Part shown: one piece after another, positions 55,266 through 64,000 of the stretch
Position numbering within the stretch: the stretch's first letter is position 1
Layout of the letters: every line of letters starts with the position of its first letter
NCBI RefSeq assembly: GCF_900172325.1
Contig: NZ_FWFR01000002.1
Location: forward strand, 496,001-560,000
From: Oceanibacterium hippocampi
Lineage (GTDB): Bacteria; Pseudomonadota; Alphaproteobacteria; Sneathiellales; Sneathiellaceae
Length of the DNA stretch: 64,000 nt
Reading direction: 5' to 3'
The notes under the pieces: generated by a model
Database searches by the model: none
The model's input: the letters and a program-made list of their open reading frames with translations, nothing else
What the model was told of the DNA's origin: nothing
Position numbers and translations under genes: made by a program

Positions 55266-56558
55266 ATGGGCAAAGTTCGCAGATTGAGCCGGACACTGGC
55301 GATTGCCGGCGTTGCGGCGGGAACCTGGTTCGGGGCCACCGCCGCCCAGGCCGCCGACACGATCAAGGTCGGCATCCTGCATTCGCTGTCGGGAACCATG
55401 GCGATCAGCGAGACCACCCTGAAGGACGCGATGCTGATGCTGATCGAGCAGCAGAACGCCAAGGGCGGGCTGCTCGGGAAGAAGCTCGAGGCGGTCGTGG
55501 TCGACCCGGCGTCCAACTGGCCGCTGTTCGCCGAGAAGGCGCGCGAGCTGATCACCGGCGACAAGGTCGACGTGGTATTCGGCTGCTGGACGTCGGTTTC
55601 GCGGAAATCGGTCCTGCCGGTCTTCGAGGAGCTGAACAGCTTGCTCTTCTATCCGGTCCAGTACGAAGGCGAGGAAAGCTCGCGCAACGTCTTCTATACC
55701 GGCGCCGCGCCGAACCAGCAGGCGATCCCGGCGGTCGAGTATCTGATGAGCGAGGACGGCGGCGGTGCCACGCGCTTCGCCCTGCTCGGCACCGACTATG
55801 TCTATCCGCGCACGACCAACAAGATCCTGCGCGCCTTCCTGAACGCCAAGGGCATTGCCGACGAGGACATCCTCGAGGAATACACCCCGTTCGGCCATTC
55901 CGACTGGCAGACCATCGTCAGCAACCTGAAGGAATTCTCCTCGCAGGGTAAGAAGACGGCGGTCGTCTCGACCATCAATGGCGACGCCAACGTTCCGTTC
56001 TACAAGGAACTCGCCAACCAGGGGATCAAGGCCGAGGACCTTCCGGTCGTCGCCTTCTCGGTCGGCGAAGAGGAACTGGCCGGTCTCGACACCACGCCGC
56101 TGGTCGGCCATCTCGCCGCCTGGAACTACTTCATGTCGGTCGATACGCCGGAAAACGACGCCTTCATCGAGGCCTGGCACGGCTACATCAAGGACGAGAA
56201 GCGGGTCACCAACGATCCGATGGAGGCCCACTACATCGGCTTCAACATGTGGGTTCAGGCCGTCAAGCAGGCCGGCACGACCAACGTCGACGCGGTTCGC
56301 CAGGCAATGTACGGCCAGCAGGTCAAGAATCTGACCGGCGGCGTCGCGGAGATGCACGTCAACCACCACCTGTCCAAGCCCGTGCTGATCGGCGAGATCC
56401 AGGACGACGGCCAGTTCGAGACGGTGTGGGAGACCAGCGGCACGGTGATCGGCGATGCCTGGTCCGACTTCATCCCGGAAAGCGCCAAGCTGACCGCCGA
56501 CTGGACCTATCCCTGGGTCTGCGGCAACTGCGAGAAGCCAAAATATCTCGGTAACTGA
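55266..56558 (+). CDS. urtA: UrtA, urea ABC transporter substrate-binding protein
   Basis: The 430-residue periplasmic protein binds urea. Signal peptide residues 1-32 end in TAAQAA, and the mature part has TIKVGILHSLSGTMAISETT, FGCWTSVSRKSVLPVFEELN and LLFYPVQYEGEESS. The ATG at 55266 follows AAGGAGG. It heads urtABCDE-ureDABC, so imported urea goes straight to urease. A T-tailed hairpin follows its stop. Confidence 0.96.
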   Translation: MGKVRRLSRTLAIAGVAAGTWFGATAAQAADTIKVGILHSLSGTMAISETTLKDAMLMLIEQQNAKGGLLGKKLEAVVVDPASNWPLFAEKARELITGDKVDVVFGCWTSVSRKSVLPVFEELNSLLFYPVQYEGEESSRNVFYTGAAPNQQAIPAVEYLMSEDGGGATRFALLGTDYVYPRTTNKILRAFLNAKGIADEDILEEYTPFGHSDWQTIVSNLKEFSSQGKKTAVVSTINGDANVPFYKELANQGIKAEDLPVVAFSVGEEELAGLDTTPLVGHLAAWNYFMSVDTPENDAFIEAWHGYIKDEKRVTNDPMEAHYIGFNMWVQAVKQAGTTNVDAVRQAMYGQQVKNLTGGVAEMHVNHHLSKPVLIGEIQDDGQFETVWETSGTVIGDAWSDFIPESAKLTADWTYPWVCGNCEKPKYLGN

Positions 56559-56569
56559 GGCGCGACGAG

Positions 56570-56610
56570 AAGCGCGGGTGCCGGCGTCCCCTCTCCGGCA
56601 CCCCGCTTTT
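56570..56610 (+). terminator. Rho-independent terminator/attenuator after urtA
   Basis: AAGCG-C-GGGTGCCGG pairs with CCGGCACCC-CGCTT (one bulged C) around a 10-base loop and runs into TTTT. This is the best-formed of the four hairpins that follow binding-protein genes and should lower urtBCDE expression relative to urtA. Confidence 0.8.
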
Positions 56611-56668
56611 CCTTCCGGCGGCACGGTTCGCCGCTACCACGTCAACACCGGACGGGAGCGCTGACTTC

Positions 56669-58318
56669 GTGATCCAGATCTGCCAACGCGCGATCCGCCT
56701 GCTACTGCTGCTCGCGGCCATCCTGGCGGCCGGGCCGTTCTCGGCGAACGGCGCCCGCGCCGGGGCCTTCGAGGACGCGCTTCCGGTTCTGACCGGGAAA
56801 GGCTTTGCCGCGGTCGGCGAAGCCGTCGATGCACTGGCCGCCAGCGGAGACCCCCGGGCAATCCCGGTCCTCGAGGCGCTATCCGACGGCGACCTCTATT
56901 ACCGCGAGTCCGACAAGGCCGTCTTTCTTGCCAGGAAAGGCGGCGAAGGCTACCTGCTCACCGACCCCGGGACCGGTGAAGCGGCCGGCACCGGCGCGCG
57001 CGGCGATTTCCAGAAAATCAAGACGAACAACCGGCTTCGGGTCAAGATCCGCACGGCGCTGGGCGCGCTCGGCCTGTTCAGCCCCGATCCGCAGGTCCGT
57101 ATCGCCGCCGCCCGATCGCTGTTCATGGATCCCGATCCGGCCTTGCTGCCGCTGGTCGATGACGCGCTCTCGAAGGACGACGACCCCGGGGCACGCGAGG
57201 CGCTCGACCTCGCCCGGGCGGCGATCCTGATCAAGGCCGGCGAGGCTTCGACACCCGCCGACAAGGTCGCGGCCATCCGGATACTGTCGCAGTCGACCAG
57301 CCAGGGCGCACGGGCGCTGCTCGGCGGCATCCTGCTCGACGACGGGGAAGGCAGCGAAGAAGTTCGCCAGGCGGCCGGAAAGGCGCTGCAACAGATCGAG
57401 ACCCGGCTTTCCCGGCTGGCCTTCGTCGAGAATGTCTTCCAGGGGATCAGCCTCGGCTCGGTCCTCCTGCTCGCCGCCATCGGGCTCGCCATCACCTTCG
57501 GGGTCATGGGCGTCATCAACATGGCGCATGGCGAGATGGTGATGCTCGGCGCCTATGCCACCTACCTGGTGCAGGAAACCTTCCGGCTTCATGCGCCGGA
57601 GGCACTCGGCTGGTCGCTGCCGATCGCCCTCCCCTTCGCTTTCCTGGTCGCCGGCGCGGTCGGCATCGCCATGGAGCGCGGCGTGATCCGCTTCCTCTAC
57701 GGCCGCCCGCTGGAGACCCTGCTGGCGACCTGGGGCATCAGCCTGGTCCTGCAGCAGCTCGTCCGCACGATATTCGGCCCGACCAATCGCGAGGTCAGTT
57801 CGCCGGACTGGATGAGCGGCACGATCGAGGTCACCAGCGGCCTTCTCTTCACCACGAACCGGCTTTGGATCATCGCTTTCGCACTCATCGTGCTGTTCGC
57901 GCTGATGGCAGTGCTCCGCTACACCGCGTTCGGCCTGCAGATGCGCGCGGTGACCCAGAACCGCCGGATGGCGAACGCGATGGGCATCCGCTCCGGCTGG
58001 GTCGATGCCTTCACCTTCGGCCTCGGCAGCGGGATCGCCGGCATCGCCGGCGTGGCGCTCAGCCAGATCGACAATGTCAGCCCCAATCTCGGCCAGAGCT
58101 ACATCATCGACAGTTTTCTCGTCGTCGTCTTCGGCGGCGTCGGCAATCTCTGGGGTACCCTGGTCGGCGCCATGAGCCTCGGCATCGTCAACAAGCTGCT
58201 GGAACCCTATTCGGGCGCCGTGCTCGGCAAGATCCTCGTCCTCATCGCCGTCATCATGTTCATCCAGAAGCGGCCGAAGGGCCTGTTCGCCCTGAAGGGC
58301 CGGGCCGTGGAGAATTGA
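56669..58318 (+). CDS. urtB: UrtB, urea ABC transporter permease
   Basis: The 549-residue protein has a signal-like N-terminus and a soluble region of about 230 residues with HEAT-like helices (IPVLEALSDGDLYYRESD, RIAAARSLFMDPDPALLPLV), which is normal for UrtB. A LivH-type permease domain follows (FGVMGVINMAHGEMVMLGAYAT in two parts, QMRAVTQNRRMANAMGI, VFGGVGNLWGTLVGAM). It starts with GTG at 56669. urtC begins one base after its stop. Confidence 0.95.
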   Translation: MIQICQRAIRLLLLLAAILAAGPFSANGARAGAFEDALPVLTGKGFAAVGEAVDALAASGDPRAIPVLEALSDGDLYYRESDKAVFLARKGGEGYLLTDPGTGEAAGTGARGDFQKIKTNNRLRVKIRTALGALGLFSPDPQVRIAAARSLFMDPDPALLPLVDDALSKDDDPGAREALDLARAAILIKAGEASTPADKVAAIRILSQSTSQGARALLGGILLDDGEGSEEVRQAAGKALQQIETRLSRLAFVENVFQGISLGSVLLLAAIGLAITFGVMGVINMAHGEMVMLGAYATYLVQETFRLHAPEALGWSLPIALPFAFLVAGAVGIAMERGVIRFLYGRPLETLLATWGISLVLQQLVRTIFGPTNREVSSPDWMSGTIEVTSGLLFTTNRLWIIAFALIVLFALMAVLRYTAFGLQMRAVTQNRRMANAMGIRSGWVDAFTFGLGSGIAGIAGVALSQIDNVSPNLGQSYIIDSFLVVVFGGVGNLWGTLVGAMSLGIVNKLLEPYSGAVLGKILVLIAVIMFIQKRPKGLFALKGRAVEN

Positions 58319-58319
58319 G

Positions 58320-59501
58320 ATGAGCAACGCCGCCTTTCCCCATGCCGGCCACCGGCCGTTCCTGCTCCGCCTCGGGCCAACCGGCACGGTCTTCGTGATC
58401 CTCGTGCCCGTGGTGGCGATCCTGATGGTCGCCGGCAATCTCCTGCTGCCGCCGTCGAGCAGCTTTCATGTCCCCGCCCACGTGATGTCGCTGGTCGGCA
58501 AGTATCTCTGCTTCGCCCTGCTCGCCATGAGCGTCGACCTGATCTGGGGCTTCTGCGGCATCCTCAGCCTCGGCCACGGCGCCTTCTTCGCGCTCGGCGG
58601 CTACGCGATGGGGATGCACCTGATGCGGCAGATCGGCGACCGCGGGGTCTACAGCAACCCGCTGCTGCCCGACTTCATGGTCTTCCTCGACTGGAAGGAA
58701 CTGCCCTGGTACTGGCACGGCTTCGACAATCTTGCGTTCACGCTGCTGATGGTTCTGCTGGTGCCCGGCCTGCTCGCCTTCGTTTTCGGCTGGTTCACCT
58801 TCCGCAGCCGGGTGACCGGTGTCTATTTCTCGATCATCAGCCAGGCCATGACCTTCGCCCTCATGCTCGCCTTCTTCCGCAACGACATGGGCTTCGGCGG
58901 CAACAACGGCATGACCGACTTCAAGGACCTGCTCGGCTTCGACCTGCGCAGCGACGGCATGCGGAGCGCGCTGCTCTTCTCCTCGGCGATCGCGCTGGTC
59001 GCCGGCTACCTGCTCTGCCGGCGCATGGTCGACAGCAAGTTCGGCCGGGTGATCCTGGCGATCCGCGACGCCGAGAGCCGGACCCGTTTCCTCGGCTACC
59101 GGGTCGAGCATTACAAGCTCCTCGTCTTCATCGTCTCGGCGATGATGGCGGGCGCCGCCGGCGCCCTCTACACCCCCCAGGTCGGGATCATCAACCCGAG
59201 CGAATTCACCCCCGCGAATTCCATCGAGATCGTCATCTGGGTCGCGGTCGGCGGTCGCGGCACGCTGGTCGGCGCCGCCCTCGGCGCGGTGATGGTCAAT
59301 TTCGGCAAGTCCTGGTTCACCGGCGCCCTCCCCGAGCTCTGGCTGTTCCTGCTGGGCGGCCTGTTCGTCGCGGTCACGCTGTTCTTTCCGAAGGGCGTGC
59401 TCGGAATCTTCGGCCGCCGGCTGACCGGCTGGCCGCTCTCGCTCGGCATGCCTGGCCGGACAAGGCCGCGGAAGCCGGTGGAGGACGCAACAGGTGACTG
59501 A
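58320..59501 (+). CDS. urtC: UrtC, urea ABC transporter permease
   Basis: The 393-residue LivM-type permease has about nine membrane segments and the blocks DLIWGFCGILSLGHGAFFAL, MGFGGNNGMTDFKDLLGF and IWVAVGGRGTLVGAALGAV. It pairs with UrtB to form the urea channel. The stop overlaps the GTG start of urtD by 8 bp. Confidence 0.95.
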   Translation: MSNAAFPHAGHRPFLLRLGPTGTVFVILVPVVAILMVAGNLLLPPSSSFHVPAHVMSLVGKYLCFALLAMSVDLIWGFCGILSLGHGAFFALGGYAMGMHLMRQIGDRGVYSNPLLPDFMVFLDWKELPWYWHGFDNLAFTLLMVLLVPGLLAFVFGWFTFRSRVTGVYFSIISQAMTFALMLAFFRNDMGFGGNNGMTDFKDLLGFDLRSDGMRSALLFSSAIALVAGYLLCRRMVDSKFGRVILAIRDAESRTRFLGYRVEHYKLLVFIVSAMMAGAAGALYTPQVGIINPSEFTPANSIEIVIWVAVGGRGTLVGAALGAVMVNFGKSWFTGALPELWLFLLGGLFVAVTLFFPKGVLGIFGRRLTGWPLSLGMPGRTRPRKPVEDATGD

Positions 59502-60273
59502 CATCGCAACGCCATCCGCGCGCGCCGGGGCGGTTCAGGACGCGATCCTCTACCTCGACGGAATCACGGTCAGCTTCGACGGCTTCAGGGCCCTCAACAG
59601 CCTGAGCCTCTATCTCGAACCGGGCGAGCTTCGTGCCGTGATCGGGCCGAACGGCGCCGGCAAGTCGACGATGATGGACGTGATCACCGGCAAGACCCGG
59701 CCCGATCTCGGCATCGCCAGGTTCCACGGCGGTCATGACCTGACCGCGCTCGACGAGGCGGCGATCGCCAATCTCGGGATCGGCCGCAAGTTCCAGAAGC
59801 CGACCGTGTTCGAGAACCAGACCGTCTATGAAAATCTCGAACTGGCGCTCAAGGCGCCCCGGGGCGTGCTGGCCGCGCTCCGCTTCCGCGCGAGCGAACG
59901 GCAACGGGCCCGCATCGAGGAAGTGCTCGGCATCATCAACCTCGGCCGTCAGCAGAACGAGGCGGCCGGCGGCCTGTCGCACGGCCAGAAGCAGTGGCTG
60001 GAGATCGGCATGCTGCTGATGCAGGACCCGGAACTGCTGCTGGTCGACGAGCCGGCCGCGGGCATGACCGATGCCGAGACAATGCGCACCGCCGAGTTGC
60101 TGAGCGAGATCGCCCGGCGCCATACCGTCGTCGTCGTCGAGCATGACATGGAATTCGTCCGCGCGCTCGGCTGCCGGGTCACCGTGCTCCACGAGGGCGC
60201 GGTGCTGGCCGAGGGTTCGCTCGCGGCGGTACAGAACAACCAGGACGTCATCGACGTCTATCTCGGGCGCTGA
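59494..60273 (+). CDS. urtD: UrtD, urea ABC transporter ATPase
   Basis: The 259-residue LivG-type ATPase has Walker A GPNGAGKST, the segment NLGIGRKFQKPTVFENQTV, signature LSHGQKQWLEIGMLL and Walker B LLLVDEPAAGMTD. It starts with GTG at 59494 within the end of urtC and is two bases ahead of urtE. Confidence 0.95.
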   Translation: MTDIATPSARAGAVQDAILYLDGITVSFDGFRALNSLSLYLEPGELRAVIGPNGAGKSTMMDVITGKTRPDLGIARFHGGHDLTALDEAAIANLGIGRKFQKPTVFENQTVYENLELALKAPRGVLAALRFRASERQRARIEEVLGIINLGRQQNEAAGGLSHGQKQWLEIGMLLMQDPELLLVDEPAAGMTDAETMRTAELLSEIARRHTVVVVEHDMEFVRALGCRVTVLHEGAVLAEGSLAAVQNNQDVIDVYLGR

Positions 60274-60275
60274 CC

Positions 60276-60971
60276 ATGCTCTCTGTAGATCATATCGACC
60301 TCTTCTATGGCGCCAGCCAGGCGCTGCGCGGTGTCTCGCTGTCCGCCGAGAAGGGCCTCGTCACCTGCGTCATGGGCCGGAACGGCGTTGGCAAGACCAG
60401 CCTGCTCCGCGCCATCGTTGGCCAGCAGCCGGTCGCCAGCGGCCGGATCGACTGGGAAGGCCACGATATCACGGCCCTGCCCTCCGCCGAACGGGCCCGG
60501 CGCGGCATCGCCGTTGTCCCGCAGGGCCGGGAGATCTTTCCGCTGCTCACGGTCGACGAGAACCTGCGCACCGGCTTCGCCGCGCTGCCTTCCCGCGAAC
60601 GCCATGTGCCCGACTATGTCTTCGCGCTCTTCCCGGTTCTGAAGGACATGCTCGGCCGGCGCGGGGGCGACCTGTCCGGCGGCCAGCAGCAGCAACTCGC
60701 CATCGGGCGCGCGCTCGTCATGCGGCCGCGCCTGCTCGTCCTCGACGAACCGACCGAGGGCATCCAGCCGTCGGTCATCAAGCAGATCGGCCAGGTAATC
60801 GCGGACTTGCGCGCCCGCGGCGATATGGCCATCGTTCTTGTCGAGCAGTATTTCGAGTTCGCCCGCGATCTCGCCGACCGTTTCACCGTCATGGACCGGG
60901 GCGAGGTGGTGATGGCGGGGAGCGCCGCCGACATGGTGGAACAGGATGTACGCCGTCACCTCACCGTCTGA
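60276..60971 (+). CDS. urtE: UrtE, urea ABC transporter ATPase
   Basis: The 231-residue LivF-type ATPase has Walker A GRNGVGKTS, signature LSGGQQQQLAIGRAL and Walker B LLVLDEPTEGIQP. The last 26 bases overlap the annotated ureD start, so transport and urease genes are probably translated from one message. Confidence 0.95.
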   Translation: MLSVDHIDLFYGASQALRGVSLSAEKGLVTCVMGRNGVGKTSLLRAIVGQQPVASGRIDWEGHDITALPSAERARRGIAVVPQGREIFPLLTVDENLRTGFAALPSRERHVPDYVFALFPVLKDMLGRRGGDLSGGQQQQLAIGRALVMRPRLLVLDEPTEGIQPSVIKQIGQVIADLRARGDMAIVLVEQYFEFARDLADRFTVMDRGEVVMAGSAADMVEQDVRRHLTV

Positions 60972-61827
60972 AGACGCGCATGCCGGGCAGTTCCGCGACC
61001 CGCCGGCAAGCGATCGCGATCTCGCCCGCGCCGATGGCGCCGTGCGGCTCGGTTTCGTATCGGACGGCGGCAGGACGCGGCTCGACACGCTTGCCCAGCA
61101 CAGCCCGTGCCGGGTCATCCTGCCGCGCGAAGGCCAGGCCGAGCCCGTCGCGGTGCTGATCAACACCGCCGGCGGGGTCTGCGGCGGCGACCGGCTGGCC
61201 ACCGATGTCGCGCTCGGCGACGGCGCGGCGGCGACCGTGGCCGGCCAGGCCGCCGAAAGGATCTACCGGTCGATCGACGAGCCGGCACGGATCGAGACGA
61301 CGATCACCCTCGGCGATGATGCCCGCCTGCATTGGGCGCCGCAGGAAACGATCCTCTTCGACGGCGCGCATTTCCGGCGCCGGACGCGGGTCGATCTTGC
61401 CACCGGAGCCCGACTTCTCGCCGCCGAGACGCTGGTCTTCGGTCGTGGCGCGATGGGCGAGACGGTGACCCGGATCAGCCTCCGAGACGAATGGCGCGTG
61501 CGGATCGCCGGACGGCTGCGCTGGCTCGATCCCTTTCGCCTTGACGATGCGGCTCCCCTGACCCGGCGCGCGGGCCTCGCTGGCGCCGGCGCCTTCACGA
61601 CATTGATCGCCCACGGTCCCGACCTCGAACCGCTGCGCGAGCGGGTCCGGACGCTCCTCGACGGCGCGGCGGTCCGCGCCGCGGCGACGATCGTCAACGG
61701 CCTGCTCGTCGCCCGTCTGCTCGGCGAGCCGGCGGCGGTACGTCGTCTGCTGGTCGGGCTGCTCGCGATGCTGCGGCAAGAACTGCTCGGATTCGTGCCC
61801 GCGCTGCCGCGGGTCTGGTCCTGCTGA
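60946..61827 (+). CDS. ureD: UreD, urease accessory protein
   Basis: UreD binds apo-urease with UreF and UreG during nickel insertion. The 293-residue protein has the family blocks GAVRLGFVSDGGRTRLDTLA, LINTAGGVCGGDRLATDVAL and WAPQETILFDGAHFRRRTRV. The ATG at 60946 overlaps urtE; a start nearer 61000 is possible because the first 20 residues are not conserved. ureF, ureG and ureE are not in view and may lie beyond the right edge. Confidence 0.93.
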   Translation: MYAVTSPSEDAHAGQFRDPPASDRDLARADGAVRLGFVSDGGRTRLDTLAQHSPCRVILPREGQAEPVAVLINTAGGVCGGDRLATDVALGDGAAATVAGQAAERIYRSIDEPARIETTITLGDDARLHWAPQETILFDGAHFRRRTRVDLATGARLLAAETLVFGRGAMGETVTRISLRDEWRVRIAGRLRWLDPFRLDDAAPLTRRAGLAGAGAFTTLIAHGPDLEPLRERVRTLLDGAAVRAAATIVNGLLVARLLGEPAAVRRLLVGLLAMLRQELLGFVPALPRVWSC

Positions 61828-61842
61828 GGGAGGAACTAAACG

Positions 61843-62145
61843 GTGCATCTGACCCCGAGGGAAAAGGACAAGCTGCTGATCGCGATGGCGGCCGAGGTCG
61901 CGCGCAAGCGGCTGGCCCGCGGCGTCCGGCTGAACTACCCGGAGGCGATCGCGCTGATCAGCGACTATGTCGTCGAGGGCGCCCGGGATGGCCGCAGCGT
62001 CGCCGACCTGATGGAAGCCGGCGCCGCCGTGATCCGCCGCGACCAGGTGATGGAGGGGATCCCCGAGATGATCGAGGAAGTACAGGTCGAGGCGACCTTT
62101 CCCGACGGCACCAAGCTCGTCACTGTCCACCACCCGATCCGCTGA
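61843..62145 (+). CDS. ureA: UreA, urease gamma subunit
   Basis: The 100-residue protein is the full length of a free-standing gamma subunit: [40 protein letters not shown] and [20 protein letters not shown]. It begins with GTG at 61843 after GAGGGAGGA. Three separate structural genes (ureA, ureB, ureC) follow the common bacterial layout. Confidence 0.97.
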   Translation: MHLTPREKDKLLIAMAAEVARKRLARGVRLNYPEAIALISDYVVEGARDGRSVADLMEAGAAVIRRDQVMEGIPEMIEEVQVEATFPDGTKLVTVHHPIR

Positions 62146-62155
62146 GGGGGCACGC

Positions 62156-62476
62156 ATGATACCGGGCGAAATCCTGCCGGCCGACGGCGAAATCGAACTG
62201 AATGCCGGGCTCGAGACGACGACGGTAACGGTCGCCAACAGGGGCGACCGGCCGGTCCAGGTCGGCAGTCACTATCACTTCTACGAGGTAAACGGGGCGC
62301 TCGACTTCCCGCGCATGGAGGCGCTCGGCAAGCGCCTCGACATCCCGGCCGGAACCGCCGTCCGCTTCGAGCCCGGCCAGTCGCGCGAGGTGACGCTGGT
62401 GCCCTACGGCGGCAGGCGCCGGGTCTACGGCTTCAACCAGGCGGTCATGGGACCGCTCGACGGCGGGGAGCGCTGA
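62156..62476 (+). CDS. ureB: UreB, urease beta subunit
   Basis: The 106-residue protein matches the beta subunit: [36 protein letters not shown] and [18 protein letters not shown]. It lies between ureA and ureC with short gaps. Confidence 0.97.
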   Translation: MIPGEILPADGEIELNAGLETTTVTVANRGDRPVQVGSHYHFYEVNGALDFPRMEALGKRLDIPAGTAVRFEPGQSREVTLVPYGGRRRVYGFNQAVMGPLDGGER

Positions 62477-62479
62477 ACG

Positions 62480-64000
62480 ATGGCCTATCGCATGTCACGC
62501 GCCGCCTATGCCGGGATGTTCGGCCCGACCGTCGGCGACAAGGTTCGCCTCGCCGATACCGAGCTCTTCATCGAGGTCGAGGAGGACCACACGAATTACG
62601 GCGACGAGGTCAAGTTCGGCGGCGGCAAGGTCATTCGCGACGGCATGGGCCAGAGCCAGGCCTCGCGCGCCGAGGGCGCTGTCGACCTGGTGATCACCAA
62701 TGCCCTCATCCTCGACCACTGGGGGATCGTAAAGGCCGACATCGGCGTGAAGGACGGCCGCATCGTCGCCATCGGCAAGGCCGGCAACCCGGATGTGCAG
62801 TCCGCCGGCAATCGCGGCATCGACATCGTCATCGGCCCGGCGACCGAGGCGATCGCTGGCGAAGGCAAGATCGTCACTGCCGGCGGCCTCGACGTGCATA
62901 TCCATTTCATCTGCCCGCAGCAGATCGACGAGGCCCTGCATTCCGGCATCACGACCATGATGGGCGGCGGCACCGGCCCGGCGACCGGCACCAATGCCAC
63001 GACCTGCACACCAGGTCCGTGGAACATCCGCCGGATGATCGAGGCAGCCGACGCCTTCCCGATGAATCTCGGCTTCTTCGGCAAGGGCAACGCAAGCCGC
63101 CCGGCCGGCCTGATCGAGCAGGTCCAGGCAGGCGCCTGCGGGCTCAAGCTGCACGAGGACTGGGGCACCACGCCGGCGGCCATCGACTGCTGCCTCGGGG
63201 TCGCCGACGAGATGGACGTCCAGGTCCTCATCCATACCGACACCCTGAACGAGTCGGGCTTCGTCGAGAACACCGTCGCCGCCTTCAAGGGCCGCACCAT
63301 CCACGCCTTCCATACCGAGGGCGCCGGCGGCGGGCATGCCCCGGACATCATCAAGGTCTGCGGCGAGGCGAACGTCATCCCGTCCTCGACCAACCCGACA
63401 CGGCCCTTCACCGTCAACACGGTCGACGAGCATCTCGACATGCTGATGGTCTGCCATCACCTCGACCAGAAGATCCCCGAGGATGTCGCCTTCGCCGAAA
63501 GCCGGATCCGCAAGGAGACGATCGCCGCCGAAGACATCCTGCACGACATGGGCGCCTTCTCGATCATCGCCTCCGACAGCCAGGCGATGGGCCGGGTCGG
63601 CGAAGTGGTGATCCGCACCTGGCAGACAGCCGACAAGATGAAGCGCCAGCGCGGCCGGCTGCCCGAGGAAACCGGGGACAACGACAATCTCCGGGCCCGG
63701 CGCTATGTCGCGAAATACACCATCAACCCGGCGATCGCGCACGGCATCTCCAGCCATGTCGGTTCGGTCGAGCCGGGAAAGCTCGCCGACCTGGTGATCT
63801 GGTCGCCGGCCTTCTTCGGCGTCAAGCCGGACCTGGTGCTGAAATCCGGCATGATCGCCGCCGCCGTCATGGGCGATCCGAACGCCTCGATCCCGACCCC
63901 GCAGCCGACTCACATGCGGCCGATGTTCGCCGCCTTCGGCAAGGCGCTGACGAAAAGCTCGGTCACCTTCGTCAGCGAGGCGGGCCTGAGTGCCGGGCTC
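62480..64000 (+). CDS. ureC: UreC, urease alpha subunit (partial, cut by the window end)
   Basis: The frame is open for 507 codons to the right edge, of about 570 expected. The nickel site and active site are present: [11 protein letters not shown], carbamylated Lys223 (GLKLHEDWG), the flap Cys325-His326 (MVCHHLD) and [14 protein letters not shown]. Urease hydrolyses urea to ammonia and carbamate. The ATG at 62480 is three bases after the ureB stop. Confidence 0.97.
   Translation, partial: MAYRMSRAAYAGMFGPTVGDKVRLADTELFIEVEEDHTNYGDEVKFGGGKVIRDGMGQSQASRAEGAVDLVITNALILDHWGIVKADIGVKDGRIVAIGKAGNPDVQSAGNRGIDIVIGPATEAIAGEGKIVTAGGLDVHIHFICPQQIDEALHSGITTMMGGGTGPATGTNATTCTPGPWNIRRMIEAADAFPMNLGFFGKGNASRPAGLIEQVQAGACGLKLHEDWGTTPAAIDCCLGVADEMDVQVLIHTDTLNESGFVENTVAAFKGRTIHAFHTEGAGGGHAPDIIKVCGEANVIPSSTNPTRPFTVNTVDEHLDMLMVCHHLDQKIPEDVAFAESRIRKETIAAEDILHDMGAFSIIASDSQAMGRVGEVVIRTWQTADKMKRQRGRLPEETGDNDNLRARRYVAKYTINPAIAHGISSHVGSVEPGKLADLVIWSPAFFGVKPDLVLKSGMIAAAVMGDPNASIPTPQPTHMRPMFAAFGKALTKSSVTFVSEAGLSAGL

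Noticed and set aside
1-64000. Mobile elements, CRISPR arrays, tRNA or rRNA genes
   Set aside because: I looked in the intergenic gaps and found no regularly spaced repeat arrays, transposase genes or cloverleaf-like sequences; a covariance search would settle the RNA part.

Overview
The window is GC-rich, densely coded DNA. Gene content suggests a free-living alphaproteobacterium, possibly Rhodospirillales-like: a nosRZDFYLX nitrous oxide reductase locus, two TRAP transporters, two binding-protein ABC importers and a urea uptake plus urease locus. This placement is inferred from gene content, not from a marker gene. No rRNA, tRNA, CRISPR array or insertion sequence was seen.

Layout. (1) 1-5812: a flotillin-like gene cut by the left edge, a UrtA/AmiC-family ligand-binding protein without a signal peptide, a divergent MarR regulator, and a single-chain E1/transketolase-type ThDP enzyme. 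(2) 5879-15368: the nos cluster behind a perfect FNR/NNR-type box, ending with a Crp/Fnr regulator that lacks Fe-S cysteines. (3) 15409-21922: a LysR regulator and a ydcSTUV-patD-type putrescine import and gamma-aminobutyraldehyde oxidation operon. (4) 21982-28848 (minus): two transglutaminase-fold proteins around a circularly permuted ATP-grasp/alpha-E fusion, a module without an established biochemical role. (5) 29112-32238: a DctPQM TRAP transporter. (6) 32248-38669 (minus): nitrilase-family amidase, N-terminally extended Orn/Lys/Arg decarboxylase, stand-alone ATP-grasp ligase and C45 Ntn-hydrolase/acyltransferase. Next to it (38807-42716, minus) lies a TAXI-type TRAP transporter. (7) 43035-47855: malic enzyme MaeB, an acyl-CoA dehydrogenase, a DoxX membrane protein and a pirin. 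(8) 48087-55000: two glycosyltransferases, a UPF0104/LPG-synthase-type membrane protein, a phosphodiesterase-fold protein whose metal site is degraded, and two tandem aldo/keto reductases whose usual catalytic His is Tyr. (9) 55266-64000: urtABCDE and ureDABC, with ureC cut by the right edge.

How the parts fit. Much of the window concerns nitrogen: N2O reduction, putrescine uptake and oxidation, urea uptake and hydrolysis, and the decarboxylase/amide-ligase/amidase cluster of region 6. That cluster, with transporters on both sides, is the best candidate for an undescribed pathway; I infer formation and hydrolysis of an amide conjugate of an amino acid or polyamine. A second theme is regulatory. 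All four transporter operons carry a strong GC-rich hairpin directly after the solute-binding-protein gene and before the membrane or ATPase genes, which fits differential expression of the binding protein.
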